A DNA stretch of 64,000 bases. It comes from Williamsia maris. Its GTDB lineage: Bacteria; Actinomycetota; Actinomycetes; Mycobacteriales; Mycobacteriaceae. The first letter of the stretch is position 1, and every line of letters starts with the position of its first letter. Where the stretch lies: the NCBI RefSeq assembly GCF_024171815.1, contig NZ_JAMTCJ010000002.1:1116001-1180000 (forward strand). Reading direction: 5' to 3'. A model generated the notes under the pieces. That model searched no databases. It saw nothing but the letters and a program-made list of their open reading frames with translations, and was not told where the DNA came from. This document shows, one piece after another, positions 25,681-34,388 of the stretch. Made by a program: the position numbers and the translations under genes.

Positions 25681-28600
25681 GCGTGGTCTCCTCGTGGTCG
25701 TGCGGCGGATTCGCCGCTGGGGTGCGGATCGAGCAACTGTGCCAGGTGGGTGCCGGTCACGGGGCGGATCCGGTCATCGACGGCGACGAGCTGTTGCACG
25801 GCCATGGCGCAACTGAACCCGTCGGTCAGCACCGGCTCGTCGTCGACCCGTGCGCGCAGAGCGGGCGCGAGGGCCTGTTCGCCCACGGCCATGCTGACCT
25901 CGTAGTGACCGCGTTCGAAGCCGAAGTTTCCTGCGACACCGCAGCATCCGTCGGCGGTGGTGACCGTCGAGACGCCGAGTCGGCGCAGCACCGACGCCTG
26001 GGTGGCCGGGCCGAACACGGCGTACTCGTGGCAGTGGGTCTGCACCGTCACGGCGTCGGGCATGGTGGGTGGCTGCCACCCGTCGTCGAGCATCTCGCCG
26101 ACGTGGGCGGCGAAACTGCGCACCCGCTTTGCCACCCGGCGTGCGGCGTCGGTGTGCACCAACTCGGGCATGTCCTTGTACAGCGCCGCGGCGCAACTCG
26201 GTTCCGGGACGACGATCGGTCGGTCGGTACCGTCGTCGAGGGCCTCGGCGGTCTTGGTCAGCACCTTGCGGGCGTGGTCGAGTTGCCCGGTGGAGATCCA
26301 TGTGAGCGCGCAGCAGTTGTCCTTCTCGCAGCTCACTCCCGTCGACGCGGATCCAGGGCTCGTGGTCGAACCGGGACTCGAGTGGTTTGCGAGAACCCGC
26401 GCTGCGGCGGCCCCGACCTCGGGTCGGAACGCCTTGGTGAACGAGTCGAGGAACAGCACGGTGCCGGCGTCGGTGTCCTTCGTGAGGCCGCGCAGGTGAT
26501 TGCGGACCTCCTTGCGTCGCGAGAACTGCGGCATCGCCCGGCGCGCGTCGAGGCCGGCCAGCCGCGCGGCCGCACCGGAGAGCTTGGTGGCCAGCACGGC
26601 GTTGATCATCGGCGCCATCGTGGTGGCGGGGCGTAGCCAGGCCGGCATCCAGCCGAGGGCGTAGTGCGACATCGGCCGTACGCGCCGACGGTAGTGGTGG
26701 TGCAGGAACTCCGAACGGTAGGTGGCCATGTCGACGCCGGTGGGGCAGTCGGTGGAACACGCCTTGCACGACAGGCACAGGTCCATCGCCTCGCGGACAT
26801 CCTCCGAGCGCCAACCGCTCTCGACGTCGGGAGCGTTGCGGATCATCTCCTGCAGCACCCGCGAGCGTCCGCGGGTGGAGTCCTTCTCGTCCTTGGTCGC
26901 GCGGTAGCTCGGACACATCACCCCGCCGGAGTGCGAGCGACAGCGCCCGACCCCGATACACGCCTGGGTGGCGTGCACGAACGGGTCGAGGCCGTTCTTG
27001 GCGTGCGGGTGATCGGCTCCACTGCTGTGTCCGTGGTCGGCGCCGGGACCCGGGATACCGAGATCGAAAGCGGTCGACCAGGTTCGGCTGGGGATGTCGG
27101 CCAACGCGAGGTTGTCGCCGATGGCGTCGGGCTCGACGATGCTGCCGGGGTTGAGCAGTGCAGTCGGATCCCAGATCCGTTTGAACGCACCGAACAGCCC
27201 CATCATCTGCGGCGAGTACATGATCGGCAGGAGCTCCGATCGGGCCCGACCGTCACCGTGCTCACCCGACAGCGAACCGCCATGGGCCACCACGAGATGC
27301 GCCGCGTCCCGACAGAAGGCGAGCATCGTCGCGCGGCCGGACTCGCTGCGCTGATCGAACGTGATCCGGACGTGCATGCAGCCGGCACCGAAGTGCCCGT
27401 ACATGACACCGGTCAGACCGTGCTGCGCGAGGAGCTCGGTGAACCCCTCGAGATATTCGGGGAGGTTCTCCGGCGCGACGGCGGAATCCTCCCAGCCGGG
27501 CCACGACTCGTAGCCGCTGCCCGCATCGGGATCGTCGAGATCGACCAGTCGCGAGGACAACCCGGCGCCGTCCTCGCGGACGCGCCACAGCATCGAGCGC
27601 TGCGTGGGGTCGGTGACGGTGCGAGCGTCGACGAGTCGACCCTCGGCGCGCAACTTCTCGAGGAGATCGGAGATCGCGGCGGGCACGTCGTCCGCGCTGA
27701 ACTCGTCGAGTTCGACGTAGATCCAGGCGTGTCCGTCCGGCAGGCCCTCGACCGAGGAGCGTCCGCGGCGGGCGCGCATGGTGGCGACGATCCGCTCGTC
27801 GATGCCCTCGATGGCCGACGGGGAGAAGCTGAGCATGACCGGGACGTCACGCGCCGCGTCGACGACGTCGCGGTAGCCGAGGCACAGCAGCTGTGGGTGC
27901 TGGGCCACCGGCACCAGACCGACCACGGCGGACACGACGAGAGCGCAGGTCCCCTCGCTCCCGACGAGTGCTCGGGCGACGTCGAAACCGCGCTCGGGCA
28001 ATAGATGCGCGAGGTGATATCCGGACACCTGCCGGGGGATGCGTTCGAGTTCGGTGCGCAGCGGGGCGAGATTGGCACTGACGAGATCACCGAGGGCAGA
28101 GGCGATCTCCTCGGCACGCCGGACCGCCGCCGGGTCGGTGGGGTCGGTGGCGCGCAGCCCGGTGCGGGTCGCGGTGACGCGCAATCCGTCCGCGGTCACC
28201 AGATTGGTCTCGACGACGTGATCGGTGGTGCGCCCGTAGCGCACCGAGTGGTTGCCGCAGGCATCGTTGCCGATGGCGCCGCCGAGCGTCGCACGGGACT
28301 GGCTCGACGGGTCCGGCGCGAACGTCAACGCCCCGTCGGTGTCGGTGCGGACGGCCTTCTGCAGCTCGGTCAGCACGACCCCGGCCTGCGCCAAAGCGGT
28401 GCGATGCTCGGCGTCGACGGTCACGACACGGGTCATGTGGCGGGACAGGTCGATGACCACGCCTTCTCCGATGGCGTTGCCGCCCATGCCCGTTCCGCCG
28501 CCGCGCGGGATGACGGGGATGCCGACGGAGTGGCAGTGCGCCACGGTCGCGGCCACCTCGACATCGTCGTGCGGGAAGACCACGCACAGCGGTGACAGGC

Positions 28601-28739
28601 GGTAGTTCGACGCGTCGTAGGAGTACTCGGCACGCCGACGGGACGAGTCGTCGGCGTCGAGGCCCAGGGCCCTGAGGTCGGACCCGACGCGGGACCGGTC
28701 GTCGACGGAGGTCAGTTCGCCGGCGGGTGCATTCGACAT
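25677..28739 (-). CDS. YdiJ-like FAD / Fe-S D-2-hydroxyacid dehydrogenase
   Basis: This is a large 1,020-residue fusion. The N-terminal FAD-binding type 4 domain has PRGGGTGMGGNAIGEGVVIDL and DPSSQSRATLGGAIGNDACG (about residues 75-170), followed by the FAD-linked oxidase C-domain with GEHGDGRARSELL. The C-terminal half has cysteine clusters CIGVGRCRSHSGGVMCPSY and CLSCKACSTDCPTGVD for Fe-S centres, and two CCG-type segments. Length and order match YdiJ, a D-2-hydroxyglutarate dehydrogenase. It may pass electrons to the respiratory chain. Its place in this operon suggests that D-2-hydroxyglutarate or another 2-hydroxyacid arises in the pathway. Confidence 0.9.
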   Translation of the reverse strand: MSNAPAGELTSVDDRSRVGSDLRALGLDADDSSRRRAEYSYDASNYRLSPLCVVFPHDDVEVAATVAHCHSVGIPVIPRGGGTGMGGNAIGEGVVIDLSRHMTRVVTVDAEHRTALAQAGVVLTELQKAVRTDTDGALTFAPDPSSQSRATLGGAIGNDACGNHSVRYGRTTDHVVETNLVTADGLRVTATRTGLRATDPTDPAAVRRAEEIASALGDLVSANLAPLRTELERIPRQVSGYHLAHLLPERGFDVARALVGSEGTCALVVSAVVGLVPVAQHPQLLCLGYRDVVDAARDVPVMLSFSPSAIEGIDERIVATMRARRGRSSVEGLPDGHAWIYVELDEFSADDVPAAISDLLEKLRAEGRLVDARTVTDPTQRSMLWRVREDGAGLSSRLVDLDDPDAGSGYESWPGWEDSAVAPENLPEYLEGFTELLAQHGLTGVMYGHFGAGCMHVRITFDQRSESGRATMLAFCRDAAHLVVAHGGSLSGEHGDGRARSELLPIMYSPQMMGLFGAFKRIWDPTALLNPGSIVEPDAIGDNLALADIPSRTWSTAFDLGIPGPGADHGHSSGADHPHAKNGLDPFVHATQACIGVGRCRSHSGGVMCPSYRATKDEKDSTRGRSRVLQEMIRNAPDVESGWRSEDVREAMDLCLSCKACSTDCPTGVDMATYRSEFLHHHYRRRVRPMSHYALGWMPAWLRPATTMAPMINAVLATKLSGAAARLAGLDARRAMPQFSRRKEVRNHLRGLTKDTDAGTVLFLDSFTKAFRPEVGAAAARVLANHSSPGSTTSPGSASTGVSCEKDNCCALTWISTGQLDHARKVLTKTAEALDDGTDRPIVVPEPSCAAALYKDMPELVHTDAARRVAKRVRSFAAHVGEMLDDGWQPPTMPDAVTVQTHCHEYAVFGPATQASVLRRLGVSTVTTADGCCGVAGNFGFERGHYEVSMAVGEQALAPALRARVDDEPVLTDGFSCAMAVQQLVAVDDRIRPVTGTHLAQLLDPHPSGESAARPRGDHA

Positions 28740-28750
28740 CGTCGGAGGCG

Positions 28751-30094
28751 TCAGCCGAGCACGGAGGACAGGGCGGCGTCGAAACGCGATAGCCCCGTGG
28801 TCATCTCGTCCTCGGTGACGACGAGCGCGGGGATCAATCGGATCACGTTGGCCAGCGGTCCGCAGGTGAGCGTGAGCAGACCCTCGCCGATGCACGCCTG
28901 CTGGACCTTGGCGGCCGACGCGGCGTCGGCCACCGGGGCGGACGAGGTGGCGGTGGGGTCGATGAACTCGATGCCGGCCATCAGTCCGAGGCCACGGACG
29001 TCACCGATCTGCGGGAACTTCGCCGCGATCTTCTGCAGGCCGGCCAGCATCTGCTCGCCGCGCAGGCGGGCGTTCTCGACGAGGTTCTCCTCGTGGATGA
29101 CCGCGAGGGTGGCGACACCCGCGGCGGCCGCGACCGCGTTGCCGCCGTACGTGCCGCCCTGCGAGCCGGGCCACGCCTTGGCCATCAGCTCGGTGGGCGC
29201 GGCGATCGCCGAGATGGGGAAGCCGGACGCGAGACCCTTTGCGGTGATGATGATGTCGGGGACGAGGCCGACGGTGTGCTGGTGGCTCCAGAACTTGCCG
29301 GTGCGGCCGAACCCGGCCTGCACCTCATCGGCGATCAGGATGATCCCGTGCTTGTCGGCGCGCTCGCGCAGGCCGGCGAGGAACGCCGGGGGAGCGGGCA
29401 GGTAGCCGCCGTCGCCGAGGACGGGCTCGATGAGCATCGCGGCGGTGTCGTTGGGGGCCACGCGAGAGGCGAAGAGGTAGTCGAGCTCACGCAGGGCGAA
29501 CTCCACCGCGGTGTCCTCGTCGAAGCCGTACCGGTAGGCGTACGGGAACGGGGCCATGTGCACGCCGCTCATCAGCGGGGAGAAGCCGGCCGAGAAGCGG
29601 GTGCCCGCGGTGGTGAGGCTGGCCGCGGCGACGGTCCGGCCGTGGAACCCGCCCTGGAACACCACGATGTTGGGGCGACCGGTGGCCATGCGGGCCAGGC
29701 GGATCGACGCCTCGACGGCCTCCGAGCCGGAGTTGGCGTAGAAGATCGAGTCGAGCCCGGTGGGCAGCACCTCGCCCAGCTTCTCGGTCAGTTCGAGCAG
29801 CGGCTGGTGCATGACCGTCGTGTACTGCGCGTGGATGATCTTCCCGCACTGCTCCTGCGCGGCCGCGACCACGCGCGGGTGGCAGTGTCCGGTGCTGGTC
29901 ACGCCGATTCCGGTGGTGAAGTCGAGGTAGGACTTGCCGTCGGTGCCGTGGATCCACGAGCCGGTCGCGTGATCGACCACGACGGGGGTCGCCTGCTTGA
30001 GCCCGGGACTCAAGGTGGCGCGGTTTCCGGTCGGGGCCGGAGTGGTCCCACCGGTCGCAGAGGCGTTCACATCCGAGGTCAGCGTCGAGGTCAT
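28751..30094 (-). CDS. Class III aminotransferase (GabT/DoeD-like)
   Basis: This 447-residue PLP enzyme has GIGVTSTGHCHPRV, NSGSEAVEASIRLAR, FQGGFHGRT, the DEVQAGFGRTG motif and PLP lysine in IITAKGLASGFP. Class III omega-aminotransferases of this type act on 4-aminobutyrate or 2,4-diaminobutyrate. In the ectoine model it would convert diaminobutyrate to aspartate semialdehyde, the substrate of the dehydrogenase two genes on. It is the first gene of the six-gene operon. A GntR-type operator core lies 28 bases upstream of its ATG. Confidence 0.92.
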   Translation of the reverse strand: MTSTLTSDVNASATGGTTPAPTGNRATLSPGLKQATPVVVDHATGSWIHGTDGKSYLDFTTGIGVTSTGHCHPRVVAAAQEQCGKIIHAQYTTVMHQPLLELTEKLGEVLPTGLDSIFYANSGSEAVEASIRLARMATGRPNIVVFQGGFHGRTVAAASLTTAGTRFSAGFSPLMSGVHMAPFPYAYRYGFDEDTAVEFALRELDYLFASRVAPNDTAAMLIEPVLGDGGYLPAPPAFLAGLRERADKHGIILIADEVQAGFGRTGKFWSHQHTVGLVPDIIITAKGLASGFPISAIAAPTELMAKAWPGSQGGTYGGNAVAAAAGVATLAVIHEENLVENARLRGEQMLAGLQKIAAKFPQIGDVRGLGLMAGIEFIDPTATSSAPVADAASAAKVQQACIGEGLLTLTCGPLANVIRLIPALVVTEDEMTTGLSRFDAALSSVLG

Positions 30095-30121
30095 GGGTAC
30101 ACGGTGACGGGGGATGGTCTG

Positions 30122-30133
30122 ATTGTCAACAAT
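30122..30133. promoter_or_regulatory. GntR-type operator core before the catabolic operon
   Basis: ATTGTCAACAAT differs at one base from the core of the 22-bp palindrome beside gntR (ATTGTCGACAAT at 15408-15419). It lies in the 67-base gap upstream of the aminotransferase start, where a repressor would block transcription of the operon. Only the inner 12 bases are conserved. Confidence 0.6.
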
Positions 30134-30161
30134 TGGACTATCGGCCCGTGCGGGCCTCGGC

Positions 30162-30986
30162 TCAGCGCCGTGAGCGCTCCTGTTTCAGCGCCGGGTGCGC
30201 CTTGGCGAGCACGGGCAGGAGGAGGCGTCGCGGTAGGTGACGAAACGCTGTCGCGGCGATCCGATTGGGAAGGCCGGGCACGACGGTGCCGTGGTCCTCG
30301 GCGATCGCGTCGACTCCGAGATCGGCGACCTCGCGGGCCGGAACCCACATGAACTCCGGGAACGCCTCGGCGAACGTCCCCTCGTCCATACCGGCCGTCT
30401 GGAGGAACTCGGTACGCACCGGACCGGGGCACAACGTCGCCACCGTCACCCCGGAGCCGTGGAGTTCCGCCCGCAACGCCTCGCTGTACGTGACGACGAA
30501 CGCCTTCGATGCCGCGTACCCGGCCTGACCGGGAAACGGGTTGTAGGCCGCGGTCGAGCCGACGTTGAGAATCGCACCTCGCCCGCGGGGCACCATCTGG
30601 GCGACGGCGCGGGTGCACAGGTCGATCACCGCCTCGACGTTGACGCGCACCATCGACAGCTCGGCGTCCACGGTGCTCGTCGCGACCGATCCGATGGTCC
30701 CGACACCGGCGTTGTTGACGAGGATGTCGAGGGTCAGCCCACGTTCGGCGATGGTGTCGAGGAGCGTCGCCCGGGCGGATGCGTCGGCCATGTCGCACGC
30801 CACCACCTCGATGCGCACCGAGCCGGACAGTTCGTCGGCGAGCGCGCGCAGGCGGTCCTCACGTCGGGCGACGAGTGTCACCCCGTGCCCGCGTCGCACG
30901 AGCTCACGGGCGATGTCCGCGCCGATGCCCGACGAGGCGCCGGTGACGAGTGCGGTGGCGGTCGGGGAGGGAGTGGGGAGAGCCAT
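30162..30986 (-). CDS. Short-chain dehydrogenase (SDR), DltE/SDR12-like
   Basis: This 274-residue SDR has ATALVTGASSGIGADIA (cofactor), VVACDMAD, LVNNAGVGTIG, Ser in NVGSTAAYNPF and YAASKAF as YxxxK. The C-terminus (LPRRLLLPVLAKAHPALKQERSRR) is basic and hydrophobic and may contact the membrane. The ATG at 30986 gives the usual length; two in-frame ATGs slightly upstream (near 31000) overlap the inverted repeat. The substrate is unknown. Confidence 0.9.
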   Translation of the reverse strand: MALPTPSPTATALVTGASSGIGADIARELVRRGHGVTLVARREDRLRALADELSGSVRIEVVACDMADASARATLLDTIAERGLTLDILVNNAGVGTIGSVATSTVDAELSMVRVNVEAVIDLCTRAVAQMVPRGRGAILNVGSTAAYNPFPGQAGYAASKAFVVTYSEALRAELHGSGVTVATLCPGPVRTEFLQTAGMDEGTFAEAFPEFMWVPAREVADLGVDAIAEDHGTVVPGLPNRIAATAFRHLPRRLLLPVLAKAHPALKQERSRR

Positions 30987-30997
30987 CCCCCGAACGT

Positions 30998-31015
30998 ACA
31001 TACGCATGGGTATGT
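30998..31015. promoter_or_regulatory. Inverted repeat in divergent SDR / 2-hydroxyacid dehydrogenase promoter
   Basis: ACATAC (30998-31003) and GTATGT (31010-31015) are perfect inverted arms around six bases. This size is typical of TetR-type operators. No regulator gene is adjacent, so the binding protein would be encoded elsewhere. Confidence 0.4.
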
Positions 31016-31060
31016 TCACCGCCGTGTCGCGATGATTGCCGCGTTCTCTACCGTGACATC

Positions 31061-32035
31061 GTGACTTCCGAACCGACCCTGCGCCTGACCGTCCTCACCC
31101 GCGACGACCTCGATCCGCCGCACAACCTGGCCGAGATCGAGGAGCTGGCCCGGGTCAGGATGGTGACCGCCGACGAGCTGGCCGACGCGCTGCCGGGCAC
31201 CGAGATCCTCATGTTCTGGGACTACTTCTCGGCCTCGTTGCGCGATCACTTCGACAGCGCCGACGCGTTGGCCTGGATCCATGTCTGCGCGGCCGGCGTC
31301 GACGCGATCATGTTCGACGGTCTGCGCGAGTCGGACGTGACCGTCACCAACGCCCGCGGGGTGTTCGACGGCCCCATCGCCGAGTTCGTTCTCGGATCGA
31401 TCCTCGCGTGGGACAAACGCCTGCACGAGTCGCGCGCCTTCCAGAACGACAAGCAGTGGGAGTGGCGGGAGACGCGCCGCACCACCGGCTCGACCGCGCT
31501 GGTGGTCGGGACCGGCGGCATCGGACGCGCTGTGGCCCGTCTGCTGCGTGCGGCAGGCCTCGAGGTCACCGGCGCCGGACGCACCGCGCGCTCGGGTGAT
31601 CCCGACTTCGGCGACGTCATCGCCACCGACGACCTCGTCGAGCACGTCGGCGGCTTCGACAACGTCGTCATGATCGCGCCACTGACCGAACAGACGTCGG
31701 GCCTCGTCGACGCGCGCGTGCTGCAGGCGATGAAGCCGACCGCCCACCTGATCAATGTCGGGCGTGGCCAGCTCGTGGTCGAGGACGACCTGATCGAGGC
31801 GCTGCGCTCCGGGACGATCGCCGCCGCGTCGCTCGACGTCGTCGAGACCGAGCCGCTGCCGGAGTCGAGTCCGCTGTGGGCCATGCCGCAGGTGGCCATC
31901 TCGCCGCACATGAGCGGTGACGTCGTCGGGTGGCGCGACGAGCTGGCCGACCGGTTCCTGGACCGTCTGCGCGGATATGTCGCGGGCGACGAGTTCGAGA
32001 ACCAGGTCGACAAGTCCCGCGGATACGTCCACTAG
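31061..32035 (+). CDS. D-isomer-specific 2-hydroxyacid dehydrogenase
   Basis: This 324-residue protein has the NAD-binding motif VVGTGGIGRAVARLLRAAGLEV (about residues 148-169), INVGRGQLVVEDDLIEAL, catalytic Glu in DVVETEPLPESSPLW and the catalytic His in ISPHMSGD. The N-terminal substrate domain begins with a short beta strand (LRLTVLTRDDLDPP). It reduces 2-oxoacids or oxidises D-2-hydroxyacids; the closest look is to glyoxylate/hydroxypyruvate reductase-like members. The GTG at 31061 follows GTGACATC. The gene ends directly at a 21-bp repeat array. Confidence 0.9.
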   Translation: MTSEPTLRLTVLTRDDLDPPHNLAEIEELARVRMVTADELADALPGTEILMFWDYFSASLRDHFDSADALAWIHVCAAGVDAIMFDGLRESDVTVTNARGVFDGPIAEFVLGSILAWDKRLHESRAFQNDKQWEWRETRRTTGSTALVVGTGGIGRAVARLLRAAGLEVTGAGRTARSGDPDFGDVIATDDLVEHVGGFDNVVMIAPLTEQTSGLVDARVLQAMKPTAHLINVGRGQLVVEDDLIEALRSGTIAAASLDVVETEPLPESSPLWAMPQVAISPHMSGDVVGWRDELADRFLDRLRGYVAGDEFENQVDKSRGYVH

Positions 32036-32037
32036 GG

Positions 32038-32151
32038 GGCCCAGCCCGACGGCAACGAGGGCCCAACACGGGGGAACGAGGGCCCAACGCGCGACGACAA
32101 CGGCCCAACGCGGAGAAACTGCGGCCCAACGCGCGACGACGACGGCCCAAC
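32038..32151. repeat. 21-bp periodic repeat array, locus 3 (6 units)
   Basis: GGCCCAGC at 32038 is followed by GGCCCAAC at 32060, 32081, 32102, 32123 and 32144. The steps are 22, 21, 21, 21 and 21 bases. Several units continue as CGCGCGACGAC. The array begins three bases after the dehydrogenase stop and lies before a same-strand gene, so it is not limited to convergent gene pairs. Confidence 0.92.
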
Positions 32152-32270
32152 ACGGCGTTCTCAGGCCGGGTGGTGCGACATTCACAGTCCGTTCTCAGGC
32201 TCTGCTCTTAGCCTCGGGAACACGTTCGGGCATCGAGCGGTCGAGAACCACGGAGGAGGTCGGTGCAGCG

Positions 32271-32798
32271 ATGAACCGACCACGGTTCCGCAGGGAGGGC
32301 CGCGACGGCATGCGGTCGGGTACCGCAACCACTCTGCTCTGCATGGCCGGCCTCGTCGTCGCAGGTCTGGGCCTCGCGTACTGCGTGCACCTCGGTGCCG
32401 AACGCGGTGACGAGAACGACCAGGAGTCGACGTCCGCCGCGGCGCTGAAGTACATCGCCCCCAGCAATGCGCCCACCGCGATGCCCTCCACCGTGGGCGC
32501 CGCGCCCGCGCCGTCGACGGTGTCACCGAACGGTGGCCTGTCGGTGACACGGTCGAAGATGCTGCTCGGCACGGTCGACCGGCTCACCGGAACCGAACTC
32601 GGCATCCACATGAGCGACGGCCGACGACACACCATCACCGTCACCCCCGACACCCATTTCGAGTCGGCCCATAGTTCGTCGTCGCCCACGGTGCGCATCG
32701 GGGACATCGTGGTGGTGCACGTGCTGATCAAGGGCGACGAGATGGTCGCCGACCTCGTGGTGGACGGACGCGTGACGGCGTCGAGTCCGGGGAACTGA
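32271..32798 (+). CDS. Membrane-anchored hypothetical protein with DUF5666-like domain
   Basis: This 175-residue protein starts at an ATG with GGAGGAGGT upstream. A single TM anchor (TTLLCMAGLVVAGLGLAYCVHL, about residues 20-41) follows a basic N-terminus. Then come a Ser/Pro/Ala-rich linker and an extracellular beta domain, about residues 95-170 (KMLLGTVDRLTGTELGIHMSDGRRHTITVTPDTHF...RIGDIVVVHV). That alternation of polar strands resembles DUF5666/OB-type domains. The function is unknown. Confidence 0.75.
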   Translation: MNRPRFRREGRDGMRSGTATTLLCMAGLVVAGLGLAYCVHLGAERGDENDQESTSAAALKYIAPSNAPTAMPSTVGAAPAPSTVSPNGGLSVTRSKMLLGTVDRLTGTELGIHMSDGRRHTITVTPDTHFESAHSSSSPTVRIGDIVVVHVLIKGDEMVADLVVDGRVTASSPGN

Positions 32799-32876
32799 CA
32801 CCGGCGACGACCGGTAACCAGCGATGATCACCATGGGCTACCGGGCCGTCGCGCCCCCGAGTGGATAAGGTATTCC

Positions 32877-33818
32877 GTGATGACCGCCGTCTACTTCGTG
32901 ATCGCCGCGCTGGCACTGATCGGCGCGGCCCTTTTGTTGTGGCTCGACCGCCGTCGAACCGCAGTGGTGCGCCGCGAGCGAGCGGTGTGGGGTGACGGCC
33001 ACGGCTTCCGCTACGCCGCCTCCGAGCGTGACGACGCCACCGGCCTGCGTGACATGCGCTCCGAGCTGCACCGCGCCACCATGGACCTCGCCGACCACGT
33101 CGAGATCTCTGACCTGACCTACGGCCGGTACTACGGCGAGGAAGCGATCGCCTTCGACCTCACCGACGTCGCCACCGTGGTCGCGATCCGTCGCTCCAGC
33201 GCCTCGAGCGTGGTGATCGACGTCCGCCAGGAGAAGGTGCTCGCGCCCGCCGAGGACGACGTCGAGCTGCTCGGCGCGATGGGTCGCCGGGTGATGTTCT
33301 CCACACACCTCGACATCGCGCGCCGCGTCTGCGACCGCCGCATGGTCGCGCTGGCGAGCAACGCGCCCGACTACATCGAGGTGCTGTGGAACGAGGGCCA
33401 CTGGGCGGTGGCGTCGATGCCGCTGACCAACGACCCGGTCCGCCTCGACACTGCGCTCGAGACCGTCCGCCGTTTCACCGATCTGCTCCGGGTCCTGCCG
33501 CCCGTGCTCGACCCCTCGCGGACGCCGGATCCGCGTGACCCGTCGTCTCCCACCGGCCGCGGCCGTCGGGGGCTCGACGAACCCAAGACCGAGGCGATCT
33601 CGCGTGATCAGCTGCGTCCGCAGTCGACCGAGGGATCACCGTCGCGCCCGTCGGGTCCGCCGTCCGGTCCGTCGCAGTCGGCGCGCCCGTCCGGCCCGCA
33701 TCAGCAGCAACAGCCGCCGACCACCGGGCCGAAGCCCGCGGCGTCGGACACCGGTCGTCGGATGCAGCCGATGCCGGTGCGCCGCAGGACCGAACGCCCC
33801 ACACGCCTTGATGATTGA
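32877..33818 (+). CDS. Rv0383c-like membrane-anchored protein
   Basis: The protein has 313 residues. One N-terminal TM segment (AVYFVIAALALIGAALLLWLDRR) is followed by a conserved cytosolic or exported domain (GYRYAASERDD-like start, RYYGEEAIAFDLTDVATVVAIRR, RRVMFSTHLDIARRVCDRRM). A Pro/Ser/Gln-rich tail, about residues 205-313, ends it. Its place directly before pyrE matches Rv0383c in M. tuberculosis, a conserved protein of unknown function. GTG at 32877 or the adjacent ATG at 32880 starts it. Confidence 0.82.
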   Translation: MMTAVYFVIAALALIGAALLLWLDRRRTAVVRRERAVWGDGHGFRYAASERDDATGLRDMRSELHRATMDLADHVEISDLTYGRYYGEEAIAFDLTDVATVVAIRRSSASSVVIDVRQEKVLAPAEDDVELLGAMGRRVMFSTHLDIARRVCDRRMVALASNAPDYIEVLWNEGHWAVASMPLTNDPVRLDTALETVRRFTDLLRVLPPVLDPSRTPDPRDPSSPTGRGRRGLDEPKTEAISRDQLRPQSTEGSPSRPSGPPSGPSQSARPSGPHQQQQPPTTGPKPAASDTGRRMQPMPVRRRTERPTRLDD

Positions 33819-33851
33819 GTTCGTCACCACCGCAACGAGGAGATCGATCGC

Positions 33852-34382
33852 GTGAGCAGGGAACGTCTGGCCGAACTCGTGGCGGAACTGGCCGTGGTGC
33901 ACGGCAAGGTCACACTCTCGTCCGGCAAGGAAGCCGACTACTACGTCGACCTGCGCAGGGCCACACTGCATCACGAGGCGTCTGCTCTCATCGGCTCACT
34001 CATGCGCGAGCTCACCGCCGACTGGGACTACGCCGCCGTCGGTGGACTCACGCTGGGTGCCGATCCGGTCGCGACCTCGATCATGCACGCGTCCGGCCGC
34101 GACATCGACTCGTTCGTCGTCCGCAAGGCGGCGAAAGCCCATGGGATGCAACGCCAGATCGAGGGCCCCGACATCGTCGGTAAGCGTGTGCTGATCGTCG
34201 AGGACACCACAACCACCGGCAATTCGCCGCTGACCGCCGTGCGCGCGGCCCGCGAGATCGGCGCCGAGGTGGTCGGCGTCGCCACCGTGGTCGACCGCGC
34301 GACCGGCGCCGACGCCGTCATCACCGCCGAGGGCGTGCCGTACCGATCGCTGCTGGGACTGGCCGACATCGGCCTCGCGTAG
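33852..34382 (+). CDS. pyrE: Orotate phosphoribosyltransferase
   Basis: This 176-residue enzyme of pyrimidine synthesis joins orotate and PRPP to make OMP. The PRPP loop is VLIVEDTTTTGNSPLTAV (about residues 112-129), and the N-terminal HGKVTLSSGKEADYYVDLR and GGLTLGADPVATSI segments are typical. A GTG start with GAGGAG-like spacing 33 bases after the previous gene suggests cotranscription. The next gene (SpoU methyltransferase) begins 6 bases after its stop. Confidence 0.96.
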   Translation: MSRERLAELVAELAVVHGKVTLSSGKEADYYVDLRRATLHHEASALIGSLMRELTADWDYAAVGGLTLGADPVATSIMHASGRDIDSFVVRKAAKAHGMQRQIEGPDIVGKRVLIVEDTTTTGNSPLTAVRAAREIGAEVVGVATVVDRATGADAVITAEGVPYRSLLGLADIGLA

Positions 34383-34388
34383 CTCGCG

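Noticed and set aside
32038-32151. Insertion-sequence remnant or attachment site
   Set aside because: No transposase or integrase, no tRNA, no inverted ends and no target duplication are visible; the regular 21-bp phase is not expected from IS debris.
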